From assembly GCA_026004775.1 (NCBI GenBank), contig BPJU01000001.1, positions 124,001-188,000 of the forward strand: a stretch of DNA of 64,000 nt, written 5' to 3'. A program made the position numbers and the translations under genes. Positions within the stretch are counted from its first letter, which is position 1. Every line of letters begins with the position of its first letter. Under the pieces are notes generated by a model. It saw only the letters and a list, made by a program, of their open reading frames with translations. It did no database searches and was not told the origin of the DNA. The DNA is from Pirellulaceae bacterium (lineage in GTDB: Bacteria > Planctomycetota > Planctomycetia > Pirellulales > Pirellulaceae). Shown here one piece after another: positions 36,383 through 45,169 of the stretch.

Positions 36383-37974
36383 CCGCCGTTCTCCAAGAGA
36401 TGCCGGCGGCTCGGTCCGAATCCGACGCGGAAGCAGATCGCGCCGGCTGGTTGGATCGCCTGAGCGACTATTTCAATCCGATCCTGGTCAAAGAAGCACG
36501 GCAGGCGGTCAAGAGCCGTACCTTCGTTTGGCCGTTCTGCCTTACGTTGATAGCTGCCCTCGGTTGGAGCTACTTCTCAGCGGGCCACATCATTTCCCAA
36601 ATGCAAAGCATGGATCCGCTTGTCGTGTTCATTGGATTTTACGTGATTCTGGCCGCTACCACGTTGATACTTGTGCCATACTCTGCCTATCAGGCCGTCG
36701 GTTCCGAACGCCAGGAGGCTACCTTGGAGTTGGTATGGATCACGTCGCTGACCGGCAGGCAGATCGTCATCGGCAAGTTTTTGGGGTGCCTGCTCCAATT
36801 GTTAGCCTACGTATCCGCTCTGGCACCGTGTTTGGCATTTACTTATATGCTACAAGGAATCGACATAGTTGCGATCAGCCTCGTGCTGGTGTATTTGTGC
36901 GTGGCCAGCCTGGTATTGACAAGTTTTGCCATACTATTGGCGACCGCATTCCGCAACACATATGCCAGTATGACCGTGTCGGCTGTGTTGCTAGTGGGTC
37001 TGGTAATTCTTTTCTTTGCCATCACCTCCTTTGTCGCGGACTTGATATGGGACTATGGATTTCGCGGCGGTGAAAATATCCAGTGGATTCACTGGCTGGT
37101 TTTGACTACGGCCGGATCGTTCATCGTGCTGTTCTTGCTGGCGGCTGGGGCACAATTGAGTTTTGCCGGAGACAATCAATCCACACCGCTTCGGATTGTG
37201 ATGCTCGCCCAACAAGCGCTGTTCGTTTTTTGGATTGTGTATGGCGTGCGCAGAGCTGGAGATGACGGCTTTGTATGGGGAACATTTCCTGTTCTCGGGT
37301 TGTACTGGGGGCTGATGGGAGCATTCATGGTTGGCGAACTGGCACTTCTCTCCCCGCGCGCTCGGCGCACTCTTCCCCGCTCGGCCCTCGGCCGCATCCT
37401 GTTTACCTGGCTCCAGCCGGGTAGCGGAACCGGCTATGTGTTTTCACTTGTAAATCTAGCAGGTGTGATGTTGTTCCTTTCCTTCGTGTGCCATGCACAA
37501 GATCGTCCCAGGCTGCACGAGTCGCTGGTGGTCGCCATAGCAACGTGGGTATGCGTCGCGGCCTACCTCGGTACCGGACGGCTACTGGTATTGCTGATCA
37601 ATCGCATTTACCCCACAGGAGCCATCATCGGTTTCGCCATTGTAGCGATTCTGGCGGCCACCGGAGTAATTGTTCCTGCTATAGCGACAGAGCTGGCGGA
37701 TTACTATCCGGGCGAGTCTCCTTGGATGTCTGTGAACTGGGCGTGGGTCATGTCCGAAATCCTCCAGAATACTAGAACGGTGGGGCAGACCCTGATGAGC
37801 GACTTGCGCCTGGTCTATCCGCTTGCAAACATTGCCTTACTTACGTTGCCGCTTAACCTGGCTTTTACCGTAACGGAATTGGCTGCCGGCCGACTGCCGC
37901 AGCCCGTGGTCGTTCCGTGGGAGGTGCGCCGAGCCTTGGTTCAGAAGAAGAGACCGGAAGCGGCGAGCGGTTAG
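36379..37974 (+). CDS. ABC-2 type permease
   Basis: Integral membrane partner of the preceding ATPase, 531 residues. The ATG at 36379 overlaps the ATPase stop (ATGA), which indicates translational coupling. A short N-terminal cytoplasmic segment with NPILVKEARQAVKSRTFVW is typical of ABC-2 permeases that begin with NPVLxKE. About eleven to thirteen hydrophobic helices follow, and the segment VGSERQEATLELVWITSLTGRQIVIGKF is a recognisable ABC-2 motif (SERExGTLELL-like). The C-terminus is short and basic. The exporter substrate is unknown, and the large partner protein upstream suggests an envelope-related role. Confidence 0.87.
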   Translation: MTAVLQEMPAARSESDAEADRAGWLDRLSDYFNPILVKEARQAVKSRTFVWPFCLTLIAALGWSYFSAGHIISQMQSMDPLVVFIGFYVILAATTLILVPYSAYQAVGSERQEATLELVWITSLTGRQIVIGKFLGCLLQLLAYVSALAPCLAFTYMLQGIDIVAISLVLVYLCVASLVLTSFAILLATAFRNTYASMTVSAVLLVGLVILFFAITSFVADLIWDYGFRGGENIQWIHWLVLTTAGSFIVLFLLAAGAQLSFAGDNQSTPLRIVMLAQQALFVFWIVYGVRRAGDDGFVWGTFPVLGLYWGLMGAFMVGELALLSPRARRTLPRSALGRILFTWLQPGSGTGYVFSLVNLAGVMLFLSFVCHAQDRPRLHESLVVAIATWVCVAAYLGTGRLLVLLINRIYPTGAIIGFAIVAILAATGVIVPAIATELADYYPGESPWMSVNWAWVMSEILQNTRTVGQTLMSDLRLVYPLANIALLTLPLNLAFTVTELAAGRLPQPVVVPWEVRRALVQKKRPEAASG

Positions 37975-38101
37975 TAGCGGTTCGCTATTCCGCAAAGTAT
38001 AATTACATGCGGCTGTATTCCGCAAATTGTTGGCTTTGGATATATTCGGCCGCCGCAGGTGCCAGGTGCGAGCGGTCGGCTCGCCGCCTCATTTCGCTGT
38101 C

Positions 38102-39391
38102 CTATCCATCCGGCTTCCTCCCGGCTCGATCGGCGCCGGCCGCATTGGCAGGGGCCGTTCGATCTGCGGTTTTGCCCACCGGCTTCGCAGGGAAAACTCC
38201 GGACTTTGCAGAAGCGGGGGCCGGCCGCAGCAACCAACGAAGCGCCTGGAGAGCCAAGAACAGCAACAGCGGATACACCGGCCACAGACGCCACCATAGA
38301 CTGTCTGCTGTCGATCCAGGATTTGCGGCGGAATCGCCGCTGCCGGAAAATGTTTCTCCCGATCGAACAAACGGGTAACGAAAACCTTCCAGGATGGAGC
38401 CGACTATCAATAGTGCGAGAAGAAATAAGAGTAACAGGCAGCCGCCGACTGCCATCCGGCTCTTGAAAGCCGCCTCTTCATTGTATCCATCCTGGACGAT
38501 TTCCACATTGCGGCCTCGCCGTACCGCGACTTCAATACTGTCCATTACCTCGACGGCATGCACAGCCTGCTCCCAGCCGATTGTTGGGACGCCCGCGGAC
38601 TGGCTGGGTGCGGACTGTTCCTGACGATCCCCTTCCGGGCGGAACGTCCAACGTGAAGTACTTGCCTGATGTTCGGCTGTGGCGGTAGCCGAAGCACGTT
38701 CGGCGGTCCAGTGGGCCGTGGCGCGATCGCTTTCCAGCAGGTTCCAGCGGACCAGAGTTCCCAGACGCGTTTCCATTTGCAAGGCAAGCTGGAAGGGACC
38801 CGTGCTCAGCGCTCCTCCCCAACCACCAACCCGTTCGATGGGGCCTGCCAGCCTTTCCACCAGTACCAGGTCGCTCGACAAGTCCCGCCAAACTTCGCTG
38901 GCTGGACAGCGAGGCCGCCTCCGCTCGACGGAAAGTTGGATTAGCCGTGCGCCTTGGCTCGTTTCGCTATCGGTGCACCACCGTTCGAAGCGAAGGTAAT
39001 CCGAATCTATCAGAGCCGGGTGGAAAACCTGCCACGCGGCACGGCCGAGGCGTTCGGCTACGATCTGGTGTCCGAGCAGTACATCACACGGAGGATGGAC
39101 GGCCACCACGTTCAGATCGGTTGCCGCCAGCCGGCTCAACTGCTCGCGGCGTCGCTGTTGCAGCCACGGGTCATCCGGCCAACCGGAGACGAGCAACGTC
39201 AGCGCTGACGACTCACCCAGCAAGCTCTCCCAATCGTCACGGAACGTATAGATTCCGCACAGGTGGCGGAGGTCGTCATGGAAATCGGGTGGCACGTCGA
39301 ACGCTGCCCGCCACTCGATCGGTCCACCCATCGCCAAAAGGCGTACCAGCGCCTTCAGGGTCGCATCCATTCCAAGTATCACGTAGGGCAT
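38102..39391 (-). CDS. Membrane protein with dehydrogenase-like N-terminal region
   Basis: A 429-residue protein of uncertain function. The N-terminus (MPYVILGMDATLKALVRLLAM) and RDDWESLLGESSALTLLVSG look like a divergent Gfo/Idh/MocA Rossmann domain, but no clear GxGxxG is present. A basic/acidic linker from about 200 to 300 is Ala/Thr/Ser-rich. Two hydrophobic segments close together near the C-terminus (about 318-340 and 370-388) make a hairpin anchor. The C-terminal tail is basic. No operon partner is evident; the gene converges on the ABC permease. The dehydrogenase likeness is only a weak pattern, so a catalytic role is doubtful. Confidence 0.55.
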   Translation of the reverse strand: MPYVILGMDATLKALVRLLAMGGPIEWRAAFDVPPDFHDDLRHLCGIYTFRDDWESLLGESSALTLLVSGWPDDPWLQQRRREQLSRLAATDLNVVAVHPPCDVLLGHQIVAERLGRAAWQVFHPALIDSDYLRFERWCTDSETSQGARLIQLSVERRRPRCPASEVWRDLSSDLVLVERLAGPIERVGGWGGALSTGPFQLALQMETRLGTLVRWNLLESDRATAHWTAERASATATAEHQASTSRWTFRPEGDRQEQSAPSQSAGVPTIGWEQAVHAVEVMDSIEVAVRRGRNVEIVQDGYNEEAAFKSRMAVGGCLLLLFLLALLIVGSILEGFRYPFVRSGETFSGSGDSAANPGSTADSLWWRLWPVYPLLLFLALQALRWLLRPAPASAKSGVFPAKPVGKTADRTAPANAAGADRAGRKPDG

Positions 39392-39487
39392 GGGAGTTCT
39401 GGCTTATTGCGGTACGCTTCTTGTTTCCGGTCGTCAGACAGTCTGTCCGCAGTGGGGTTCAGCGATCCATTCCCCCTCGTCCTGCGA

Positions 39488-40267
39488 CTAAAGCCGGCGA
39501 ATATGAAATCCACCGTCCACGTCAATGCGTGTGCCGGTGCAGAAGTCGAAGTCGTCCTTGACCACCGCCGCCACGACGCGTGCGACATCCTCCGGCTCGC
39601 CCCATCTCCGAATAGGAGTCAATCCCTCGGCAATCAACCGATCGTATTTTTCTCGCACCGGCGCCGTCATGTCACTGGCGATGATACCTGGACAAACTTC
39701 ATAGACGCGTATGTTATGCGGAGCGAGTCGAGCTGCCAAAAGATGGGTCATCATATGTAGCGCTGCCTTGGCCATACAATAATCCGCTCGGTTGGTCGAA
39801 ACAGTATAAGCAGAGAGTGAAGTGATATTTACTATGATGCCTCGCGGGATTTTCTCATCTGCGATGGCCTGTATCATCCATCGCGATACCAATTGTGAAA
39901 GGAAAAAAGGGCCATACAGGTTGGTACACATTACCAAGTGAAAGTTTTCTTCGGTAACTTCCAGCAGATCCTGGCGGCCGGGGGAAGTGATTCCCGCGTT
40001 GTTCACCAGCACATCCACCCGGCCGAAGTGATCGAGTGCCACTTGCAGCAGGTGTTGGCGGTCGTTCGCGGAAGCGACGTCTCCCTGCACGGCGATCGCT
40101 TGGCCCCCAGCAGCCTGGATTGCCGCACACACATCCCGAGCCGCGCCGGCATTGCGGACATAGTTGACGACTGTTCGGTATCCGTCCTGGGCTAATCGTT
40201 GGGCGATCGCTCGTCCAATTCCCCGGGAAGAGCCGGTAACCACCGCGACTGGACCGACCGACTGCAT
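39488..40267 (-). CDS. Short-chain dehydrogenase/reductase (FabG-like)
   Basis: A cytoplasmic NAD(P)-dependent SDR. The cofactor motif is VVTGSSRGIGRAI at the N-terminus, with NNAG in VDVLVNNAGI. The catalytic Ser-Tyr-Lys set is seen in NITSLSAY and YCMAK, and the C-terminus has the family ending CTGTRIDVDGGFHI. The ATG at 40267 is preferred; a GTG 16 codons upstream is an alternative start. Length is about 259 residues. It resembles 3-ketoacyl-ACP reductase, but no fatty-acid genes are adjacent, so it may act on sugars or other alcohols. The upstream YdjY-like gene is on the same strand and ends 69 bases earlier. Confidence 0.88.
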   Translation of the reverse strand: MQSVGPVAVVTGSSRGIGRAIAQRLAQDGYRTVVNYVRNAGAARDVCAAIQAAGGQAIAVQGDVASANDRQHLLQVALDHFGRVDVLVNNAGITSPGRQDLLEVTEENFHLVMCTNLYGPFFLSQLVSRWMIQAIADEKIPRGIIVNITSLSAYTVSTNRADYCMAKAALHMMTHLLAARLAPHNIRVYEVCPGIIASDMTAPVREKYDRLIAEGLTPIRRWGEPEDVARVVAAVVKDDFDFCTGTRIDVDGGFHIRRL

Positions 40268-40336
40268 CGGTTCACCGCCTTCCACCTGATCGTAAAGCGG
40301 ACGAATCGGGTACACGCCCCGGTTGCCCAGATCCCC

Positions 40337-41089
40337 TTACTGTGCCAGCTTCGGAATCAACACCAAGCGTACGGGCGTACCGACCTCTGGAATATGCTCG
40401 GTAAACGCTTCGAACAATAATTCGCCTTCAGCCTGAGAGCTTTCTACGGGAAGATCCAGCATGGCGGTAGGAAAGTTCGAGACGCAAATAAAATCGCCCC
40501 CGTCGGCCTGATAGATGCTTTGGCCCGTGTCTGGGTGACGGCGAACCGAGCTCCCGGCAAACACCCATGCGTGCGGCATCGGTTGCTTGCTGCGTACGTC
40601 GCGAATCCATTGCTGAGCTGGAGCCCGATGGGGCTTCCCCTCCTTGTCCTTCCAGAGAACCCAAACGGCGATCTCGGTGCCGGATGCCGGTACGTATTGC
40701 GGCACGAACTGCACCGGTTTGCCCGGCTTGGCACCCACGGCTAACAAACCGGCATGGACCAGAAAAGGCCGTACCGGAACCGATACGATCGACTCGTGTT
40801 CCTTGGTGCCCTTGGGGCAGGCAAACATCTCGAGCGTTCCGGAACGGAGGCACACTTCACCATCAACCACTACCCACTTCTTTTGCCGGTCAATCCAGAT
40901 GGGCTCTGTGCGGGAGAGCCGAATCATCCCGGACGTGTCGATTTCCAAAGGGACCGGGATACTGGTTTCTGCCGGCTTTGGTTCCTCGCCGAGAAGTTGC
41001 GGATGTGGCACAATCCGTAGCCACTCTCCGACTGCCAATAGCGACAGACAATACGCGAGAAGTCGCGTGTTACTGTGTGACCAAACCAC
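40337..41089 (-). CDS. YdjY-like exported protein
   Basis: A 250-residue protein. I choose the GTG at 41089 because GGAGG lies nine bases upstream and a hydrophobic leader (LLAYCLSLLAVGEWLRIV) starts there; a longer frame with 84 additional residues is open but has no family character. The core resembles the YdjY domain, as seen in VDGEVCLRSGTLEMFACPKGTKEHESIVSV, PFLVHAGLLAVGAKPGKPVQF and GTEIAVWVLWKDKEGKPHRAPAQQWI. It ends with FDLPV-like and EGELLFEAFTEHIPEVGTPVRLVLIP. The role is unknown; YdjY is often near redox or ferredoxin-like genes in other bacteria, but not here. Likely periplasmic. Confidence 0.68.
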   Translation of the reverse strand: MVWSHSNTRLLAYCLSLLAVGEWLRIVPHPQLLGEEPKPAETSIPVPLEIDTSGMIRLSRTEPIWIDRQKKWVVVDGEVCLRSGTLEMFACPKGTKEHESIVSVPVRPFLVHAGLLAVGAKPGKPVQFVPQYVPASGTEIAVWVLWKDKEGKPHRAPAQQWIRDVRSKQPMPHAWVFAGSSVRRHPDTGQSIYQADGGDFICVSNFPTAMLDLPVESSQAEGELLFEAFTEHIPEVGTPVRLVLIPKLAQ

Positions 41090-41441
41090 CGTCGATTTCC
41101 TCCCGTAATGAATGCTGGGGCACGTGGCCTGGAACGTGCCGGTTGGAGCACGCCCCTTTCGTCTCATTGTAGCCCAACGAAATGCGGCGGCACACGGCCG
41201 GTTTCGACTGTTCCTGCACGCCGCGGCGCAGGTTTCCCGTGGAAAGTCGCCGGACAGAAAAACCTTCCGAAACGGTAGTGGCCTGAAAGAACCGAGCTCG
41301 GCCAGTCGGTGGCTCGAAGGCATCTTGTAGTGCGACGGCAACCCTGTAGTCTGAAGACACGCCGGCCAAGGTCGACCGGGCCATCCGAATTAGCCTTGGC
41401 AGGTACTTTGGTCACGAGCCCCAACTGATGGTGTCCGCAGT
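41090..41441. other. Divergent intergenic region
   Basis: About 350 bases between the diverging YdjY-like gene and the 608-residue gene. It should hold both promoters. I see no convincing promoter pair, terminator or RNA. Open frames across it look like shadows. Confidence 0.4.
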
Positions 41442-43268
41442 ATGAAGGATCACAGTGACTACATCTCCGACCTGCACGTTCATAACCGGCAGGAGGAGGA
41501 CGGACGGAGAACCGGAAACGGCGATGGACGGTTGCCCCTGCCTTCGAATGATCCCCGCCGGCTCGCCAGCCTCCAAATATCCAAGTTGCGAAGCATGCAC
41601 GTGACGGGCAAAGAGCGGCGGCGACTGCTGCGCCAGGTGCAGGCTCTCTATTGGGGCATACGCCCAGCGCCGGACACGGCGCGCCTGATGTGGTGGTTGG
41701 CTCATGTCACCTGCGGTCAAGGCAAGACTCTGCCGCAAAAATCCGAAAACTTCTGGGTCAGTCAGGCCCAAGAATGGCTCAAGACTCCCACCGGCCCGTC
41801 AGCAGCCTGGTGGCTGGAAGCGATTTTTTGGGTTATCTGGATGCGTCTTTGGCCGCGAAATGCTCGTGACATCCAGCGTACGCTCCTTGCCCGTATCATT
41901 GACCACCTTCCTCCGGAACAGATTACACCGGAGCGGCTGACAGGTGCTGACCAGTGGGGGGCAATACTGAGACACGAATTGCTGTTGACGCTGGTAGTTC
42001 TGTTGGGTGAGTGTATGCGTGAGGCGGACGAACAGGCACGGCGAGCGGTGGAGTTCTTGAATCGCAGCGTGGCAGCCAGTCTCGACGAGGAAGGTTCGGT
42101 TCGCCACGAGAACCGTTCCTGGATCTTGCCCGCGCTGGCCTCTTGGATCCGCTGTAGCCGGCTCTGCCGCGGCCACGGCGTGGCGCTATGGACGCCAGAG
42201 TCTCATGAATCGCTGAGCCGATGCTTCGCCCAGGCTTTACGCTGGGCGGGCCCTGACGGTTCCTTGCTTCTGGACACTCAAAAATTAGCACGCTGGTCGT
42301 CCCGCTTCTTGCGGTCCGGCTGGAAGGCTTGCGGCAAGCCCGATGCCCTGGCGCGGCCGGTGGCGGCGCTTTGCCCTGCTCGACGGAAAAAACGCAAGGG
42401 CGCTAGGCGTGCGGACCCCACCGCTTCCTGGATTGCCGAGCAGGCCGGTGTCACGCTACTTCGCCGTGGCTGGTCGTTGGACAGTCCGGTGTTGGCGTGT
42501 AGTCACCAACCTGGCTGGATGGCTGAGCTTTGGACTCGGTGCCAATGCTGGCTCGCCGGGCCGGTTACCACGCTTGTCCAAATGGACGATAACACTTACC
42601 CGATCCAAGGTCCGGCTGAGCTGGTTTGCGAATTTATCGACAAGCGGATGCGGTACGCCGAATGGCAGGTGCGATTGCAAAACGGCTGGATCGTGCAACG
42701 GCAATTGGCACTCGCTCCTGAAGACGGTTTTTTTCTGTGGGCCGACGCCGTGATCGGCAACCAGCCGCGAAAATGGCAATATGAGCTGCGCTGGCCGCTG
42801 GCGCCGCAAATCGGCTGGCAGTCAGGACGCGAGACGCATGAAGGTTGGCTCGCCGACCGCTCCGGCAGGAAGTTGCTGGTGCTGCCCTTGGCATTTCCCG
42901 AGTGGCGGATGGGATTCCGCTCGGGAGCCCTGCGGGTCGAGCAGGGCGAGCTTGTGGCGACCCTTTCGGGAACAGGCCGAGCGTTTTTCGTACCGCTGTT
43001 TTTCGATGTCCAGCTCCGACCAGCCGATACCCCGCTCACCTGGCGGCACCTGACCGTCGGGTGCCAGATGCGGCGGGTAGCCGCCGACGAAGCGGTCGGT
43101 TACCGGGTACAATTGGGAAAAAAGCAATGGGTCGTGTATCGGTCGTTGCACAACACCCAACCCCGCACGCTTCTGGGGCAGCATTGGTCTGCCGAATTTG
43201 CCATCGGGCGATTGCGCCGCCGAGGGGACTGCCGGATTTTGATCGAAGTGGAAAGTTCCGATGAGTAG
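41442..43268 (+). CDS. Large protein of unknown function, heparinase II/III-like in outline
   Basis: A 608-residue protein. The N-terminal half is helical and Trp-rich (ARLMWWLAHVTCGQG, PSAAWWLEAIFWVIWMRLWPR), and the C-terminal half from about 370 is beta-rich (WMAELWTRCQCWLAGPVTTLVQ, EWQVRLQNGWIVQRQLAL). This layout is reminiscent of heparinase II/III-like proteins (alpha/alpha toroid plus beta-sandwich), but no catalytic motif was identified. The listed start is the first ATG; the first 50 residues are poorly protein-like, and ATG 41595 may be the real start. Its stop overlaps the next gene by eight bases, so the two are translationally coupled. I offer no function. Confidence 0.6.
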   Translation: MKDHSDYISDLHVHNRQEEDGRRTGNGDGRLPLPSNDPRRLASLQISKLRSMHVTGKERRRLLRQVQALYWGIRPAPDTARLMWWLAHVTCGQGKTLPQKSENFWVSQAQEWLKTPTGPSAAWWLEAIFWVIWMRLWPRNARDIQRTLLARIIDHLPPEQITPERLTGADQWGAILRHELLLTLVVLLGECMREADEQARRAVEFLNRSVAASLDEEGSVRHENRSWILPALASWIRCSRLCRGHGVALWTPESHESLSRCFAQALRWAGPDGSLLLDTQKLARWSSRFLRSGWKACGKPDALARPVAALCPARRKKRKGARRADPTASWIAEQAGVTLLRRGWSLDSPVLACSHQPGWMAELWTRCQCWLAGPVTTLVQMDDNTYPIQGPAELVCEFIDKRMRYAEWQVRLQNGWIVQRQLALAPEDGFFLWADAVIGNQPRKWQYELRWPLAPQIGWQSGRETHEGWLADRSGRKLLVLPLAFPEWRMGFRSGALRVEQGELVATLSGTGRAFFVPLFFDVQLRPADTPLTWRHLTVGCQMRRVAADEAVGYRVQLGKKQWVVYRSLHNTQPRTLLGQHWSAEFAIGRLRRRGDCRILIEVESSDE

Positions 43269-43995
43269 CTGGCGCGAGCGGATCACGGAAAATTTGACGA
43301 GAATCCACCATCGCATCCAGCAAGCTGCCCTAAGCGCCGGACGTGATCCGTCCGAGGTACGGTTGGTGGTTGTCACCAAGTACGTTACGCCGGATTTGGC
43401 ACGGTTGCTGGTCGAATTGGGACAGGTGGATTTGGGTGAAAGTCGGCCCCAAGAGTTGTGGAAAAAGGCCGACTGCATGCGTGATCTGCCCGTTCGCTGG
43501 CATCTGGTTGGCCACTTGCAGCGGAACAAGGTACGTCGCACTTTGCCGCTTTGCCATCTGATCCACTCCGTCGATACGGTGCGGTTGCTGGACGAATTGG
43601 AAAACGAAGCCCAACGGCTCGATCTTCATCCCCAGGTTTTGCTCGAAGTGAATGTCTCCGGTGACCCTAACAAACACGGTTTTGCGCCACACGAATTGCC
43701 CGGCGTGATCGATCAAGCAAGCCGGTGGCAAAGAGTTCACATCGCGGGGTTGATGACCATGGCGGCACTGGGACATGTCGGCCAGGCGGCTGCCGCCGAC
43801 TTTGCTCGCCTGCGCCAATTGCGCGACGAATTGAAGGCCCGTGTTCCGGTGGGGCACTCGTTGCAAGAGCTCTCCATGGGAATGAGCGGCGATTTTGAAG
43901 AGGCGATCGCTGAAGGAGCTACCTGGATCCGAATCGGCTCGGCTATTTTTGATGCCCTTTGCGATCCGGCAAATCAGGTAAACCGGGAAGCCTGA
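43261..43995 (+). CDS. YggS/PLPBP-family pyridoxal-phosphate homeostasis protein
   Basis: A cytoplasmic PLP-binding protein of the YggS/PROSC family, which buffers free pyridoxal phosphate. The PLP-binding Lys is in VRLVVVTKYVTPDLARLL (about residue 39). Other family features are the GESRPQELWKK stretch, WHLVGHLQRNKVR, LEVNVSGDPNKHGF and the C-terminal ELSMGMSGDFEEAIAEGATWIRIGSAIF. At 244 residues it is the usual size. Its ATG overlaps the stop region of the preceding 608-residue gene by eight bases, which suggests coupling without a known functional link. Confidence 0.92.
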   Translation: MSSWRERITENLTRIHHRIQQAALSAGRDPSEVRLVVVTKYVTPDLARLLVELGQVDLGESRPQELWKKADCMRDLPVRWHLVGHLQRNKVRRTLPLCHLIHSVDTVRLLDELENEAQRLDLHPQVLLEVNVSGDPNKHGFAPHELPGVIDQASRWQRVHIAGLMTMAALGHVGQAAAADFARLRQLRDELKARVPVGHSLQELSMGMSGDFEEAIAEGATWIRIGSAIFDALCDPANQVNREA

Positions 43996-44121
43996 GGAAT
44001 ATGGCGGCAGTCGAGAAATATCATCAAGCCTACCACGGGAAAAGCCGCAATCCTTGTTACCCAATTCCCAGTGCCGATATTAGGTGACGGTTACCGCTTC
44101 TGCCATTACCAGGGTGTGACG

Positions 44122-44694
44122 ATGTTTGAAAGTCTCACGAAATTCGTATTACCGTCGATATGCGTGATAATGCTCATGATGGCAGCCAACGTGGCAGCGC
44201 AGCAGACGTCTCCGCCCGCACAACCGTCTGCCTTGCCCGTTGTGCCACCGTCGGAAATTGCGTTTCGCAGTCTCAAAGAGCTCGATACGCAAATTGCCCC
44301 GCCGGCCGGCTCTTTTCCCGTCGACTTCAGTGGCCAGTTGTTCCGACCACGCGAGGCGGTGGCCGAAGGGGTTCCGGTACCGAAGACGTTTTGGTGGGAG
44401 GCGCCGGAGATCTGGTGGCGACCGCTCTATTTCGACAATGTCCCGCTCGAGCGATATGGCCAGACGCCGGCACCTCGCTTGCAGCCGGCACTTTCCGGTG
44501 CCGAATTCTTCCTGATGCTTCCGATTATGCCTTATAAGATGGCTGTTGACCCTCCGTGGTCACGGAAAACGAATCTTGGTTATTATCGCCCGGGAAGCCC
44601 GACACCTTGTGTGGGACGACGGCTGCCGCTTCAGGCGAATGCGCTGCTGACCGAAGCTGCTACCTGGGTGGCGTTGGTGTTCTTGCTGCCATAG
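44122..44694 (+). CDS. Secreted planctomycete protein of unknown function
   Basis: A 190-residue protein. The ATG at 44122 starts a signal peptide (MFESLTKFVLPSICVIMLMMAANVAA). The mature part has a run of hydrophobic and Trp residues (KTFWWEAPEIWWRPLYFDNVPLERYGQ) and LSGAEFFLMLPIMPYKM, followed by NLGYYRPGSPTPCVGRRLPL and an end in EAATWVALVFLLP. This combination appears to be a conserved pattern in planctomycetes, judged from memory and not from a search. There is one hydrophobic segment near the end. It lies between the YggS gene and the TolC-like gene on the same strand, and no function is proposed. Confidence 0.6.
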   Translation: MFESLTKFVLPSICVIMLMMAANVAAQQTSPPAQPSALPVVPPSEIAFRSLKELDTQIAPPAGSFPVDFSGQLFRPREAVAEGVPVPKTFWWEAPEIWWRPLYFDNVPLERYGQTPAPRLQPALSGAEFFLMLPIMPYKMAVDPPWSRKTNLGYYRPGSPTPCVGRRLPLQANALLTEAATWVALVFLLP

Positions 44695-45169
44695 CGCTGG
44701 GCGTCGGGCAGGCAGCTTGGACAGATCAAGCCCAGGCTGCCGGCACGAGAGCGGCATTAAGGTAGCATTGACCAGAAGCCCAGGTCGGTTGTGTCTTGAT
44801 ATGCCAGCCTCGGAGCTTGAAACGTCTCGTTTACTTCCCGTATCGCGCTACCACCATTGCCCGTGCAATTTCGGTGGACTTTTTCGTTGCGATAAGTTGT
44901 TCAACGGGGCTCTGTGACGGGTGGGTGTGTGGCTCCAGGTCCCACGGAGGCGGGGCATTGGGCAAGGTAAACGTGACGGGATGAGCCAGTAAAACCTTTC
45001 TGGAAATTCCGAGAAATCTGTTAACGCCGTAGATGCGGTTCCGATATGACTTTTCGGCGTTCCATGCTCCAGAAAACTCATACCGGTGGTTGTGGAGCCA
45101 GGTCGGGATGACGGAATTGTGGGCCGGCCCGTATGGTTTCTAGCCGCGTAGTCGCGTGGAGGTGCAACA
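44695..45169. other. Intergenic stretch before the TolC-type gene
   Basis: About 475 bases without a convincing gene. Short open frames on both strands do not look protein-like. The last 15 bases hold the GGAGGT ribosome-binding site for the TTG start at 45170. No hairpin terminator with a T-run was seen after the preceding stop. Confidence 0.4.

Noticed and set aside
41412-41771. A 119-codon minus-strand frame across the divergent region
   Set aside because: It overlaps the start of the 608-residue gene and has only a marginally protein-like ending; not enough support.
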